Positions 34,201-44,626 of a stretch of 64,000 nucleotides of DNA are shown in pieces. Position numbers and translations under genes: made by a program. Source of the DNA: Zantedeschia hybrid cultivar (lineage: Eukaryota > Streptophyta > Magnoliopsida > Alismatales > Araceae); NCBI GenBank assembly GCA_030544215.1, contig JARZZO010000002.1:25853395-25917394 (forward strand), given 5' to 3'. Each line of letters opens with the position of its first letter. Positions within the stretch are counted from its first letter, which is position 1. The notes beneath the pieces are model-generated. The model was not told the DNA's origin. It searched no databases and was given only the letters and a program-made list of their open reading frames with translations.

Positions 34201-35037
34201 GGTAATCCAGATTCCGGCATCAAGCAAAAATCTTTCATTCTCACGGCAACGGAATACTTCACAAAGTGGGCAGAAGCTGAAGCGTACGTGGAGATCAAAG
34301 CATCAACCGTCTGCAAGTTCATCATGAAGAACATCATCACCCGATTCGGAATTACAAGCACCATCGTCACCGACAATGGACCACAGTTCGTGTCACAGGA
34401 ATTGAAGGACCTCTGTAACAGGTATAAAATTGCAGTGCATCATTCGTCTCCTTATTATCCGCAAGGCAATGGCCAAGCAAAGGCAACAAATAAGACTTTG
34501 ATAAAAATCATCAAAAAGACGTGTAAATCTAACAAATTCACAGATTGGCCAGAAAAATTAGTTGAGGCTTTATGGGCCTATCGAACTTCAATCCGCACGC
34601 CTACTGGGCAAACTCCTTATTCCTTAACATTTGGAATGGAGGCGGTAGTTCCATATGAGATCCTCATACCGTCATTAAGAGTACAATTGAATAAGGAATT
34701 TTCCATTGATGAACATCGTTCAGCACTCCTTGCTCAATTGGAACTTTTAGACGAGAAAAGATGGTCAGCTGCTAATCATGCAAAAGTTTATCAAAATAGA
34801 CTAGCACGTTTTTATCAAAAGAAAGTCATTGAACGTAAGTTCAAAGTCGGTGAAATGGTTGTCAAAAGAATTTTTATAAAACCTGGTGGTCCACGTTCTA
34901 AGCTCCAACCCAACTGGGAAGGACCTTATGTGGTATCTCACGCTTTTCCTGGTAATGCTTATCGTCTTGTTAATGCAGAAGGAGAAGAATTAAAACATCC
35001 CTGGAATGGTTTACATCTTAAGAAATACTATCCTTAG
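31147..35037 (+). CDS. pol: Tat Pol polyprotein (RT, RNase H, aRNase H, integrase)
   Basis: No ATG begins this frame; residue numbers here count from the TTG at 31177 (1,286 residues). RT spans about 230-420 with YVDDLL (Tyr 385). RNase H is near 525-640. A second, archaeal-type RNase H (LHFDGALNSHGKGIG, EYEALLAGLEAA, GDSQL, ADALASLAS) lies at 677-800 and marks the Tat lineage. Integrase has the HHCC zinc motif (HSGVCGGH ... CAKCQ) near 932-978, then catalytic Asp 1003 (FDIIGP) and Asp 1066 (TDNGPQF). The glutamate 35 residues later is lysine (GQAKATNK, Lys 1102), so strand transfer is probably lost. It ends before the spacer that precedes the antisense genes. Confidence 0.92.
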   Translation, partial: FFHFAKKNANLATNSSQIFIEETSYLSDYTPPRGSFGQDSLLDLLCPSPREDSLVFPLVPQDFHPASSSLGYDSEVSQSSQVRKSRKPKGRQIPDRYLQDLADKCSSYSLIPQLLENPIQMPEDCMNDESVNDGYGVYELVHEKDPIEEDDEDAAEAYASGVKRFDEPSAAVEEPTKEINLWTEDEPKVVLVSKNLSSEDEKAMVQVLKDYKDTFAWSYEDMPGLDSSLVEHRLTLKDGVSPVKQKLRRFHPQMALKMKEEVDKLHKAKFIRVVLYPQWVANIVPVMKKDGKVRICIDFRDLNRACPKDDFPLPHIDVLIDNTAGYETLSFMDGFSGYNQIKLAEEDQEKTSFTTPWGTYCYVVMPFGLKNAGATYQRAMMAIFHDMMHIDLEVYVDDLLVKSKTKAEHAKVLARVLERSREYQLKMNPKKCVFGVSSGKLLGFIVSKRGIEIDPNKAKAIREMPPPKNLKELRGLIGRLQFIRRFVSQHSQRCKPFYELTKPGVKFDWDDKCQEAFDGLKDYLASPPILRPPSPGKSLILYISVLDDAVGAVLAQEDEEGKERAAYYLSKLLNPAEQRYTAMEKTCAALVWVVQKLKHYFLAHEVHLIARMNPIKFLLEKSVLTDRLARWQSFLSQFDITYIQQKAIKGYAIAEHLAHHPLPRFDPVRSEFPDEELMSVNQIRDDMWTLHFDGALNSHGKGIGIVLLSPEGITIPQAFQLDFPVTNNIAEYEALLAGLEAAHFHGVTKLRIVGDSQLILRQVLTKYRTLDPKLKPYQELTSAYSKLFTKLIFVHVPRNQNILADALASLASSLNFPISKQSESIIVHRRLSPAVKDPSFLRTKEKLLKKVRDGDIIEKREIMLMELLEEMDDEQKPWYYEIAKYCEDQSYPEEATTEEKRAIRRVSQRYTLVGGSLYKRGFDGVLLRCLDENELWKVMEGAHSGVCGGHVNGQMLAKKILRQGFYWPTMEEDCVGFVRRCAKCQLHADKIRSPASSLHPVSSPWPFSMWAFDIIGPLGNPDSGIKQKSFILTATEYFTKWAEAEAYVEIKASTVCKFIMKNIITRFGITSTIVTDNGPQFVSQELKDLCNRYKIAVHHSSPYYPQGNGQAKATNKTLIKIIKKTCKSNKFTDWPEKLVEALWAYRTSIRTPTGQTPYSLTFGMEAVVPYEILIPSLRVQLNKEFSIDEHRSALLAQLELLDEKRWSAANHAKVYQNRLARFYQKKVIERKFKVGEMVVKRIFIKPGGPRSKLQPNWEGPYVVSHAFPGNAYRLVNAEGEELKHPWNGLHLKKYYP

Positions 35038-36543
35038 GTTAAAAGAGTCGATCAGTATGGTACAAAGACCAGTGGAATCAGAAAGTTTATAAACTCAAAT
35101 TTCCTTATCAGTCTGAATAACTTAACTTTAAGCCCATTACTGCACACACTGACACGTTTGATTCGTGAGTAACAAGAGATGACAAGTCCTAAAGAATATC
35201 GAAAGTTTGACCGAAAGTGTAAAGTCCAAATCATTCATTTTTTGAAGCAAAATTCTGTTTTATACTCGGCCCATGATGTCGGAACGAGACTTAGAATAGA
35301 TTACCAAGAATACCCGCCATCTTAGTAGGAGGCCGTCATAAAAAAAAGGGGGAGATCCGTCCCGAAGAAAAAGAGTGGAAAAGAAAAGCAAAAGGCAAAA
35401 GCCAAATGTCAAATCGAAAGGCCATTACATTACAAACGTTACATGAAGGCCATGAAATGAAATAAAAGGGAACGCAAGGTCGATAAATACCCCGGAAAAG
35501 AAATGACCGAACCCCAACGGATATTAGGGTAGGAAAGGGACATCTTTTTAAGTCTCCGGAACCTTCTTATGGGCTTTCTAAACTTATTCATCTTTTCTTT
35601 CTAAAGAAATGTACTCCAAACTTAAGGAATTGTTTAGATTGACTAAGGGTCAAATCATCAAATGGGATCACGAATGGAAACACAAGTTCAAACACGATGG
35701 GTTTAAGTTAAGTTGTTAAAGAATAATTTGGAAATTAAGTTAATAAATGAATATGATCTTTTGATATAAGTACCATGCTGATCTTTTAGTCAAAAATTCA
35801 AAAAAAAAAAAAAATTACATAAGTCAAAAATTCAAAAAAAAATATACATATGTTTCAAAAATTCAAAAAAAAATACATAAGTCAAAAAAAAAAATTCAAA
35901 AAAAATACATATGTTTCAAAAAATCCAAAAAAAAAGAATTACATAATTCAAAAATCAAAAAAAATATACATATGTTTCAAAAATTCAAAAAAAAATACAT
36001 AAGTCAAAAAAAAAAAATTTCAAAAAAAATACATATGTTTCAAAAAGTCCAAAAAAAAAAATACATATGTTTCGAAAAATCAAAAAAAAATACATATATG
36101 TCAAAATTCAAAAAAAATACATATATGTCAAAATTCAAAAAAAATACATATAAAATATATATTTCAAAACCACAAACAAAAATGAATATTTCAAAACAAC
36201 AAAAATATTAGCATCTGCTTGTTGCATTTAGTGTGTTTCATCCTTTTTATTTTCAGCGAGCATCTGTTTGCTTGTATGTTGCATTTTTACTTGAGTTTGA
36301 TTATTCTCATTACCTTTGTTAATAAAGGCTATGCCCCTTGACTATTTATTGAAGAAAAGATTGATTGACCATTTATTTGGTCAGGCAAGGGGCTAAGCCT
36401 AAATAGATACTTAACCTGTTTGTTAAGTGTGTACAGGATGCAAGATAAACACAAGGACACAATATTGGAGCCAAAAATTTCATGTATATTATCAAAAGAT
36501 TGTTTGTACATAATACATGAAGAAAAAGAAGATACATGAACCC
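35038..36543. other. Spacer between pol and the antisense genes, with A-rich tandem repeat
   Basis: Bases 35795-36165 are about 15 degenerate copies of an A-rich unit with the words TTCAAAAAAAATACATATG and TTTCAAAAATTC. The rest shows no gene. TTTATT at 36342-36347 would serve as an AATAAA polyadenylation signal for the minus-strand PMD gene, about 200 bp past its stop. Confidence 0.7.
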
Positions 36544-39397
36544 TCAAGGCTGGCTCTCCCCTCCGCCCTCGTCCAACTGGCTCTGGGCCTCGTCAGGTGC
36601 GTCCGGTGCTGGCTCTCGACTAGGAGGTGGAGGTGGTCCCATCGCGCTCGGACCCGCCTGGCCGGAAGACACAGCGGCACTGGCCGTAAAAGCACTAGTC
36701 AAACCACGCTCATGGGCACGCTGTCGAGCTCGCTGGTACCTCTCCTCCACCATTTTGCGCTCATGCTCTGCAACTGACAACCGACCCAGAAGACCCTCCA
36801 GTCGTAGGCGCTCGCGCTCTCGCTCTTCGTTGATGAACCCCAGTCGAGACTGGAGGTGTGCAACCTCTCGCGCAAGATCTCCTGTCGAGAGTCGGGCCAC
36901 CTGCTCCTCCAGAGCCCGGATCCGCTCTGCATCAGCCTCAGCACGAGCCGCTGCAGTACGGGCATGCTCTATCTCCGCTTCAGCCCTCTGAAGGGCTTCC
37001 TGAAACTCAGCAACCTGAAAGGAAGTCATTGTTAGTTCAAGACAATCAAAATAATCAATTTCAGAATTCAAAAATTGAAGAACTTGCCTGAGCAGCACGG
37101 TCCTCCTCCGCGAGAGAAGCCCGGTGGATGGCGGAGGCAAGCTGACTCTGGAGGTCAGCCATAGCAGCATCATGAGCAGCAGACGAGGAAGACGAAGCTC
37201 CATGAGTAGGAGGAGCCGCCTGGGTGTAGACGGCTCGCTGCACCGAAAGACAACTGTCAGTGGTTAATCGCCAAAACAATTAATTAATTAAAACATGCAT
37301 TCATATTTATTCATACATACCAGGTCATACAATTCCTTCTGGACTTGTTCTAGTTGGGCCTCCGCATCATGTAGGCGGGCCCGGAGGTCGACGATGACCG
37401 CATCACGCGCATCCTGCATGTCATACATACATTCATTCACAAATACAAATCAAGATAATAATAAAATTAAAGAAGCATGAATGCATACTTACATCGAGTG
37501 GTCGGAGGAGCCGAAGCTGATCGGCGTAGTGGGCCCGGTACTGCTGGAGGTAGGCCTCGCTACTCTCCGCCCGTGACTCCACCCGTACGCCCCGACGGTG
37601 CCAATCCTCGTACTGCTCCGGAAATTTTGCTCGCCAATCGGTGAGGGCTTGCTTCCCCCTCATGCTCCTTCCGACGCCCTCCGGGACCTCCTCGTTGATC
37701 CACTCCTGGTGGAGGCCCAGGGTCCTCATCACTAGCCGAAGACGGAGGAGCTCGATCTCATTAAGGCAATGCACCCACATTTGCCTCCCAAACCGCCTCC
37801 TGCCAGCCGTCACCCACGGCTGACCCTCCTCATTCATGCCCAGATATGGGCGCCAAATCACCTGCATATAGGTTAGATGCATTCATAAATAACTTGCATT
37901 TAATAAAAAAGATTGCATTTAATGAAATTAAACAAGTTAAAAAGTTTACCAAGAGTTCTGGATAATCCAGAAACTGACGGCGGAGGGCCGTCAGCTGGTG
38001 GTGCTGTGGAGCCGTGTCCATAACCGGCTGCCAACGGCAGGCGAAAGGGACGGCGTTCGGACGGATGATCCTCGCTCTGCCGAGCGGGAAGTAGTAGTAG
38101 CTCCACACCTGCATTCATAAACATATAGGTTAGAAAAAGCATCATATTATATTACACTGCATATAACAAATAATTAAACACTTTAATACCTGAAGAAACG
38201 GTGAGAAGCCACTGATAGTAGTCTCACGGTCCGGCGTGACCGCAGATAGATCGGCAAAGAGGTGAGCCAGAAGGGCTGCACCCCGGGCATACTCTCCTAG
38301 GCTAGCTAGGTCATCTAACAAGTAAAGAAATCTACAGTGGATATGGTCGCCCTTCGTACCGAAGAGCAACCGACCGAAGAAGAAAACTAAGAAGACTCTA
38401 AGCTGTCTATCTACCTCCTCTACCTGCCCAGGATCACTACAGTAGACTAAGGAGGACGACTCGGCTAGCCTATCCCTAAACTCCTCCCGGGTCTCGTCAG
38501 ATCGACGCCGGGGCTCATCTAGACCTAGGGCTGCCTCTACCTCTACCCGAGGGACCATCCTAGACTCTCTACCTATGCTGGATACCTCTATCCCTAATAG
38601 AGCCTCAGCTAGTCCCTGATAGTTGGGGTAGGTCACCCCGCTCACAGGTCGGCCCTCTACCCGGAGACCGGTAATCCTGGCCACATCCTCTAGGGAGGGG
38701 ACCATATGCCCCCATGGCATTAGGAATGCCCGACTCTCGGCATGCCAACGCTCCCTGAGCGCCTGCAGCAAGACTAGATCAAGCCAGAATGGCTCGATGT
38801 CCAACACTTCACCGAATCCCATATGACGCAGGTGCGCCTTCTGGAAATCCGGGAGCCCCCTGTAGGCCCCTATTACTAAGTCCCATGAAATCCTAGCCCT
38901 CACCACCCCCTGCAAATAAAAACATGAAAATAAGGGTCAGTAATTAATAAAAAAAACAGGAAAATTAGTTCTGTTTTGAAAGGCGTCAGCCCACATGGAC
39001 GTCTTTTAAAACACGTCAACGTGCGTTGACGTTATTCAAAAATTTTATTCCTAAATTAAAATCCGGAATTTATCTTGAAAGACGTCGACCCATGGTGACG
39101 CCTTTTGAATGGCGTCACCTGGTCTAGACGCCTTTCAAGCCCAGATTTCGGGTTCTTGAAAGAACTCCGTTTTCTCCCTCTTTTCTCATCCAACCACACC
39201 CACAGGAAGCTTACCGTGTGGAGGTCGCCCTCTTCTTCTTCTTCCACCGCCATGGGTGCCGGTGGAGGGAGTTCTTCCTCCAAAAACGCCGCCGCCTCCG
39301 CGAGGGCCGCCGGAATCTCCTCGGGAGTTGCTTCTTCTTGCCTCCGCCTCCTCTTGGCTATGACCTTCGTCTTCCCGGAACCCTCACCGCGTTCCAT
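36544..39397 (-). CDS. Plant mobile domain (PMD / MAIN-like) protein, antisense gene of the Tat element
   Basis: Seven exons on the minus strand, all joined in phase 0: 39215-39397, 38190-38909, 37950-38108, 37493-37861, 37321-37413, 37088-37237, 36544-37014; spliced product 714 residues. Introns are GT-AG except intron 6, which uses a GC donor (CAG|GCAAGT). Exon 1 is basic then acidic (KRRRRQEE ... EEEEEG). Exon 2 holds the PMD core: FLMPWGHMVPSLEDVARITG, RVEGRPVSG, then FFFGRLLFGTKGD and LDDLASLGEYARGAALLAHL. Exons 5-7 are Glu/Arg/Ala-rich and predicted coiled coil, ending in a Pro-rich tail. The frame is intact across all exons. PMD proteins in plants are linked to chromatin silencing and genome stability and also occur inside transposons. 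Four dyad repeats lie in intron 1 and six upstream of the ATG. Confidence 0.82.
38976..39140. promoter_or_regulatory. Four CGTC-N10-GACG dyads in PMD intron 1
   Basis: The 22-bp cores start at 38982, 39012, 39081 and 39111. Arms extend outward as TTGAAAG / CTTTTAA or TTGAAT / TTTCAAG. The 10-bp centres differ in every copy. Confidence 0.8.
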
Positions 39398-39523
39398 GGT
39401 TTGAGAAGAGGGAGATTTGGGGGAGAGTTCGTCGGATTTCGGAAATCGTCGCCGGAGAGGGAAGAGGAGAAAATTTTGGAAAAGTGAGGAAGAAAGGGGC
39501 CTTCGCGGGTCTGTTAACGAAAG

Positions 39524-39913
39524 GATGAAAGGCGTCGACTCAGAATGACGCTTTTTAGGGCGCAAAAGTTGAGGAGGCACTGACAGAGGTTTGAATTTGA
39601 CTAAAAGACGTCCACCTAGGTAGACGCTTTTCAATCTTGTACAGAGCGAAATCATTAAAGGCGTCTTTCTGTGTTGACGCTTTTCAGAGAATTAATCATG
39701 GAATTAATGACAGAATCCTAGAAAAAGTAAGAGAGAGAGCTGAAAGGCGTCAGTATGTAAAGACGCGGTTTAACGTTTAAATCGGGTTTTTGAGGATTAA
39801 ATTGAATTTCTGGAAAGAATTATAGTTGAAAGGCGTCAGTTCTGGAAGACGCGTTTTAACTTTTTCATTGAATTTATTATTTAAAGGCGTCTTTCTGACT
39901 GGACGCGTTTTAC
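39524..39913. promoter_or_regulatory. Six CGTC-N10-GACG dyads upstream of the PMD gene
   Basis: Cores start at 39531, 39607, 39660, 39746, 39832 and 39886, so 53-86 bp apart, between the PMD ATG (39397) and the 3' end of the DUF7745-like gene. All have 10-bp centres of unrelated sequence. Confidence 0.85.
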
Positions 39914-40086
39914 ATTAAACAGAACCCGAACTGTTGAATTTTCAGGAAAAATCAAGTTTTCTCTAAAGGAAAAATCATGTGCACTTCACAGAAAGTTGAG
40001 GAAAGGTTTTGAGGCTTGAAAAAAAAAAAAACTTCTTTATTCAATAAAATTCTTTATTACATCATGAATAAAAGAAAAGAGGACCT

Positions 40087-41470
40087 TCAAGGAAGAATTT
40101 CATGAAGACCTTTAAGATAGGGAAATTTCAATCCTTTATTTCTATCTTTAGAGGATCTTACACGGTAACTGAAGCCAAGGTTCCATAGAGTGGTAATGAT
40201 TTGTACGGCTTCATAGTCTTCATCGGATTCCAAGTCGCGCTTCTTGATCGGAAGTGTGGGAGAGAACTCGGGGAATTCACGACGGCCCAAGCTAATTTGA
40301 GTAAGGCACCGATGTGGATTGTACAGCACAAACTCGGTGGCTCCGATCAACTTAAGGTCTGCTCCTGCTGCACGGCGTACCCACACAGGTTTTCCAACCA
40401 GAGCAAGTGGAGACGAGTCGAATATGTCGGACGTCATGAGCTTTAAATACTCTCTCCAATCGGCTCGGGTCTTGAGTTTTGGAACCTTGTTAACCATGTA
40501 CTCATTGAACTTTACAACATTAGCTATGCAATGAATCGGGCTATTCAAGTAAATTTGAGATGGATTCAGAGGCCTTTTCTTGCTGTGCTCAAACTTGAAG
40601 TGAAGTTCAACCCATAAGGCGAAGAGAAGCATGCATCCGTAAAGAGGATGGCCCACAGACGCTGCAGAAAGCCCACTATAAAGATATGCTAAGAGTGCAG
40701 TGCTAATGGATTTACCTTCGAAGATTGCGCATATAGCACTAACTTGGTCATCTTCTAAGATATTATCCTGCGCAGAAAAGAATAAGGCGCCGGCTAGGCA
40801 TGTAACTAAGGCTTTTGTTACATCCTCCGCTTCATCCTCTCTTAGATCATCAATTTCATACAGCGTCCACTCGGCTAGCTTGGTGAGATTGATCCCCTTC
40901 TTAGTGAGACATCCTTTAGCTTCTGAAGGATCTTTCATAATAGATGTCAACAATTGTTGACCGTTGATTCTCTCCTTCATCAAAGCTATCTTCTCTTTGT
41001 TCTCTTTGGTCTTTGGGAGACCTAAAAGAAGCTCCGCCTCCTCTAAAAGAATTGTGCACTCGAAATCTTGAAAGAAGAACGTGTGAGTTTGGGGATGCCA
41101 CCACTCGATCAAGGCGCCCATAGCCGCCCAATCCGCGTTCGTGCTCTTGTAATGCTTGGCAAGCACTACAAGACCTTGGAGATTCCACTTGGATATGAAT
41201 ACTTGCATGGAAAGTTTGATACTTTTTGCAAGTTTACGGATCCAAGGTAAGGAGGTGAACTTCCTTGGGCCAGGAAACATGGGATAGTTCTGAAAATCAA
41301 AAGAAAAGACGAAGAACATGATGAGGAACATGAAGAACATGAAGAATATGAAAAGAATTGATAAAGAAGTTGATTGGACTTACTTGGAGATTGGGATTTC
41401 TTCCATTGAGGTGATTCTCCACATCTGAAAATTGCTCCAAGGACATCTTCATCTTCTTGCTTGAATTCAT
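40087..41470 (-). CDS. DUF7745-like protein, second antisense gene of the Tat element
   Basis: Two exons on the minus strand: 41384-41470 (ATG, 29 codons, ending NPNLQ before GTAAGT) and 40087-41289 (starting NYPMFPGP after TTTTCAG); 429 residues. The region ALIEWWHPQTHTFFFQDFEC and EEAELLLGLP matches the pattern of DUF7745, a plant domain found with retroelements (W.P..H.F.F...DL.PT.EEY..LL). Function unknown; assignment rests on pattern memory. The frame is intact. AATAAA signals on the minus strand lie 30-50 bp past the stop. It sits head-to-tail with the PMD gene, both opposite to gag-pol. Two dyad repeats lie 250-320 bp upstream. Confidence 0.7.
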
Positions 41471-42836
41471 ACTCCCTTTTTCGGAGTTCCTCCTCCTTGA
41501 AGCTAGAAAACTTTGGAAACCTTGGAACCTTGAAGAAACCTTGAAGAAAACTCTAATTTTGATCTTTGGATTGTAGTGGGATTGCTTGGGAACAACCTAA
41601 GGGTGTTTATATAGACAACATTGCGATCCTAGGAAGACTTTTCCGGATTGGAAAAGGGGTGTGCATTGATAGAGTTGGAATTCGAATAGAGAACAGCCAG
41701 AAACCTGTTTCTGTGAGTAAAAAGCGTCGAGGATAAGCGACGCGTTTCAAAGTTAAAAAGCGTCTGCGCGACACGACGCGTTTCAGATCTTTATGTGCTT
41801 TGTCCGAAATTCCATGTTTTGATGTTTTAAATTGAATATTTGTTTGGAGTTAACAATTTTGGTTGCAGGAAATTCAAGAAAAAAAAAACCTGAGAAAGCT
41901 GGAAAATATTATGAAGATCCCACTGTGGGAATTTATGAAGTCTCGACCGTGACTAAAAAGACGGTTATTTCTACCCCTTGTATTATTTCATGTGATTAGT
42001 TTAAATCATCAGCATTATTATTATAATAAATATTTATTAGAGTATATCAAGGACCTTGTGTTTTTGATGAAACTGGAATTTGAGTTCCCTACAACAAAAA
42101 CAGTGATAATTCCAGAGGATTCTTAATCACACGGATAGGCCGTTGGATTGTTAATTAGTGAGGACGATGGTTCCACTTTTGTGAAACGGTGCGTGGATAA
42201 ACGAGCTTCGGCTTAGCACTGGATTACAAGAATTGGTATCTTGACTCATTAATGACAATTTAACAATATTATCCTTGATTAATTTATATTTTATTTGACT
42301 TTATATTTTTCTTTTAGCCCAGCATGCATCATGTAGGATTTTGAAATCATTGTAATAAGAATTAATTATTGATTAAGTTTCAGACCATTAAATTAAATAA
42401 CTTCAAACATGATATGAAATATTCCATTCTGAATTGAGTATCTTGATTATCTTTGAGGTTCGCTTGAAGATATCATTGGGATTCTATCCTTTCTTGGATT
42501 CTTTATCCAATATTCTTGTTTTCTTTTAAGATCCATCATGGCTGTAGCACGTCCACATTGGCTGGCAAACGCTCCCCATGATGAAACCTACAGTGTCTAC
42601 GACCTGAGGTACTTCCCACTCCGAGGAGGTTGATCGACCTTATTTTATTTCCTTGTCTACTTCATCCAGACAGGATTGATTCCATTGATTTCATTGAGCT
42701 ATCTTCATTGATAATTTCGAGAAAAATTTTAATCATGTGATGTTAAGAGCGTGTCTCATCACACCTTGGCATCACCTTTTCAGTACATTCCATTCCATTT
42801 CACTCCCTTGCAAAGACGATGCCAAGGTGAGGCAGC
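41471..42836. other. Promoter side of the antisense genes and polypurine tract
   Basis: Holds two CGTC-N10-GACG dyads (cores at 41723 and 41759) and about 1 kb with no coding similarity. It ends with a purine-rich run AAGGTGAGGCAGC (42824-42836) directly before the 3' LTR, the expected site for priming plus-strand DNA. Confidence 0.65.
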
Positions 42837-44155
42837 TGTAGACACGCTAATTTTGACGTCATTTTGAGTAAATTTCATATCATATAATAATGCCTCAGAA
42901 TGGTCTGATAATTAATCATTAATTAATTTTTATTAATATTTTTGAGTGTCGGGTCAAACAGACATGTTTAAGTTAATCAATTGAATTGATTTTAACTCAA
43001 ATTTCAGTTAAAATATGAAGAATTCTAAAAGGCGTCGACCCATGTGGACGCCATTTAGAGTTTATTCCTATTTTAGCGTTTAAATTTGAATTTTAATTAA
43101 TTGATTTATTAGCTAAAAGGCGTCTGTAAGGTTCGACGCGTTTTAGGTTTCCTAGGCTATTTTAACTTCTCTTCCGGATGTTTATCCTTATCTTAATTAA
43201 GGTAAAAGACGTCTACATACGTGGACGCGTTTTAGCTAATAAAGATAAAGATAAGTTTTCCCGGATATTTATCCTTATCTTAATTAATCTTAAAGGCGTC
43301 AGCCAAGGTGGACGCGTTTTAGATAATTACAGATAAAGATGAATTAATCAGTAATTATCTGTCGATTAAGGTGGATAAATCCTAGATTTTTCTATGTTAA
43401 TCGCGAACGCAGAAAATGCCTATAAATACCTTGCATCTCAAGAGTTAAAAAAAAAAAAGGAGAGAGAGAATTATTGAGCCACAGCGTTATAGCAATTTGG
43501 AGATCGAAGCAACCACGCCGGAGCGCTGCCAATTCCAGAAGACGGCATCCTTCTTCCAGATCTTCATCCTTCAAGGCTTCTCCAACTGGGCATAAGTTTT
43601 TCATATTAGAATTTCATTTTTCATTTATTAGTTTCATTCTCTCATATTCACTTCATGCAACACACACCACGTCATTAATTTTTCAAAACCCATCTGTTCT
43701 AAAGGGGTTTCAAAGTCATTTAAAACAAGTGAGTTGCTGTTTATACATGTTTACAACCATGGTTAGCTTTGATATTATTTCCATTTAGATTCTTATCAAT
43801 ATTTCTCCTTTATTTTTCTGTCTCTCTGTCTCTGCTGCATTCAACAACCACAACAAGAAATCAAAGAGAGGGAAATCAAGCAAAAGCCAGGAGAACTTCT
43901 GGACGATCCTCAACATTCAACAGCAAGAACAAAAGAACAAAGAGGCTCTCTTTCTTCAGCCGGCTGAAGGAGGGGAACCAAGGACTCATTCTTCCGCGTT
44001 TAAACAGGTAAGCGATCAAAACTCTTTTGAAGCTTTTTAGTTAAAAGTTTCTGGCGATCACAGCACCTTAGTTGCATTTTTTTTTAATAGGTTAATTTAC
44101 TCTAAACAACCTAGTTTTTCATATTAATCACACGAGCAAATTTTCAACACCTACA
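42837..44155 (+). repeat. Complete 3' LTR of the Tat element
   Basis: Starts TGTAGACACG after the polypurine tract and ends CACCTACA, so the ends form the inverted pair TGTAG/CTACA; 1,319 bp. TATAAAT at 43421-43427 is a likely promoter. Four CGTC-N10-GACG dyads (43031, 43119, 43208, 43295) lie upstream of that TATA box, in U3. The base after the LTR begins CTGCT, the sequence found at the matching COMT intron position (25518-25522), as expected of a 5-bp target site. Confidence 0.88.
43024..43324. promoter_or_regulatory. Four CGTC-N10-GACG dyads in the Tat LTR U3
   Basis: Cores start at 43031, 43119, 43208 and 43295: spacings of 88, 89 and 87 bp, nearly regular. They end about 105 bp before the TATA box. 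Confidence 0.85.
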
Positions 44156-44626
44156 CTGCTCCGGCGCGTCTGCTCTTGGCATACCTGGCCAGGAAGGTGC
44201 GTCGGCAATGACGTGGACCAGGTCGAAGTTGATGCCCTTGATGGTGGGGTGCTTGGAGACGATCATGTTGAGGGTGGCGCCGACCCCGCCGCCCACGTCC
44301 ACCAGGACGTTGATCCCATCGAATCCCTCGTACAACTCCAGCATCTTCTTCAAGGTGATGGTGGAGTGGTTGGACATGCCGGCGTTGAACACCTTGTTGA
44401 AACGGGAGTCCGTCCCGTGGTACTCGAACGCCGTCATCTCGTAAGCCTTGTTGAAGGGGATCCCACCGTCCAAAACCGCGTCCTTCAAGTAGTACCTGCA
44501 ACACACACGAAACTACAAGCCATCAACAAAGTGAGATATGCTAGAAGCAGGAAGACGAAGAACCGAACGTGTGTTTTGGCCCGTTTAGGTGTTTCTAAAA
44601 CGTACCAGCTCTCCATGAGGACCTTG
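44156..44626 (-). pseudogene. COMT-like fragment (exon 2 and exon 1 end), second copy
   Basis: Identical to 25518-25988. Exon 2 is at 44185-44495 and the exon 1 end at 44606-44626. Exons 3 and 4 are absent because the Tat LTR begins in intron 2. With the copia LTR on the other side it is the right half of the 550-bp repeat. Confidence 0.92.

Larger units (their letters stand above)
26068..44155 (+). mobile_element. Tat-lineage Ty3/gypsy retrotransposon, 5' LTR missing
   Basis: The order gag-protease, RT, RNase H, a second archaeal-type RNase H, integrase, then a long 3' region with antisense genes is diagnostic of Tat-type elements (Ogre, Retand and relatives). The polypurine tract and complete 3' LTR are on the right. 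On the left the element starts abruptly in its leader at 26068 with neither LTR nor primer-binding site. Gag is open. Pol lacks an integrase catalytic residue and a stop separates gag from the frameshift region, so this copy looks unable to move by itself. Total length here is 18,088 bp. Confidence 0.9.
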
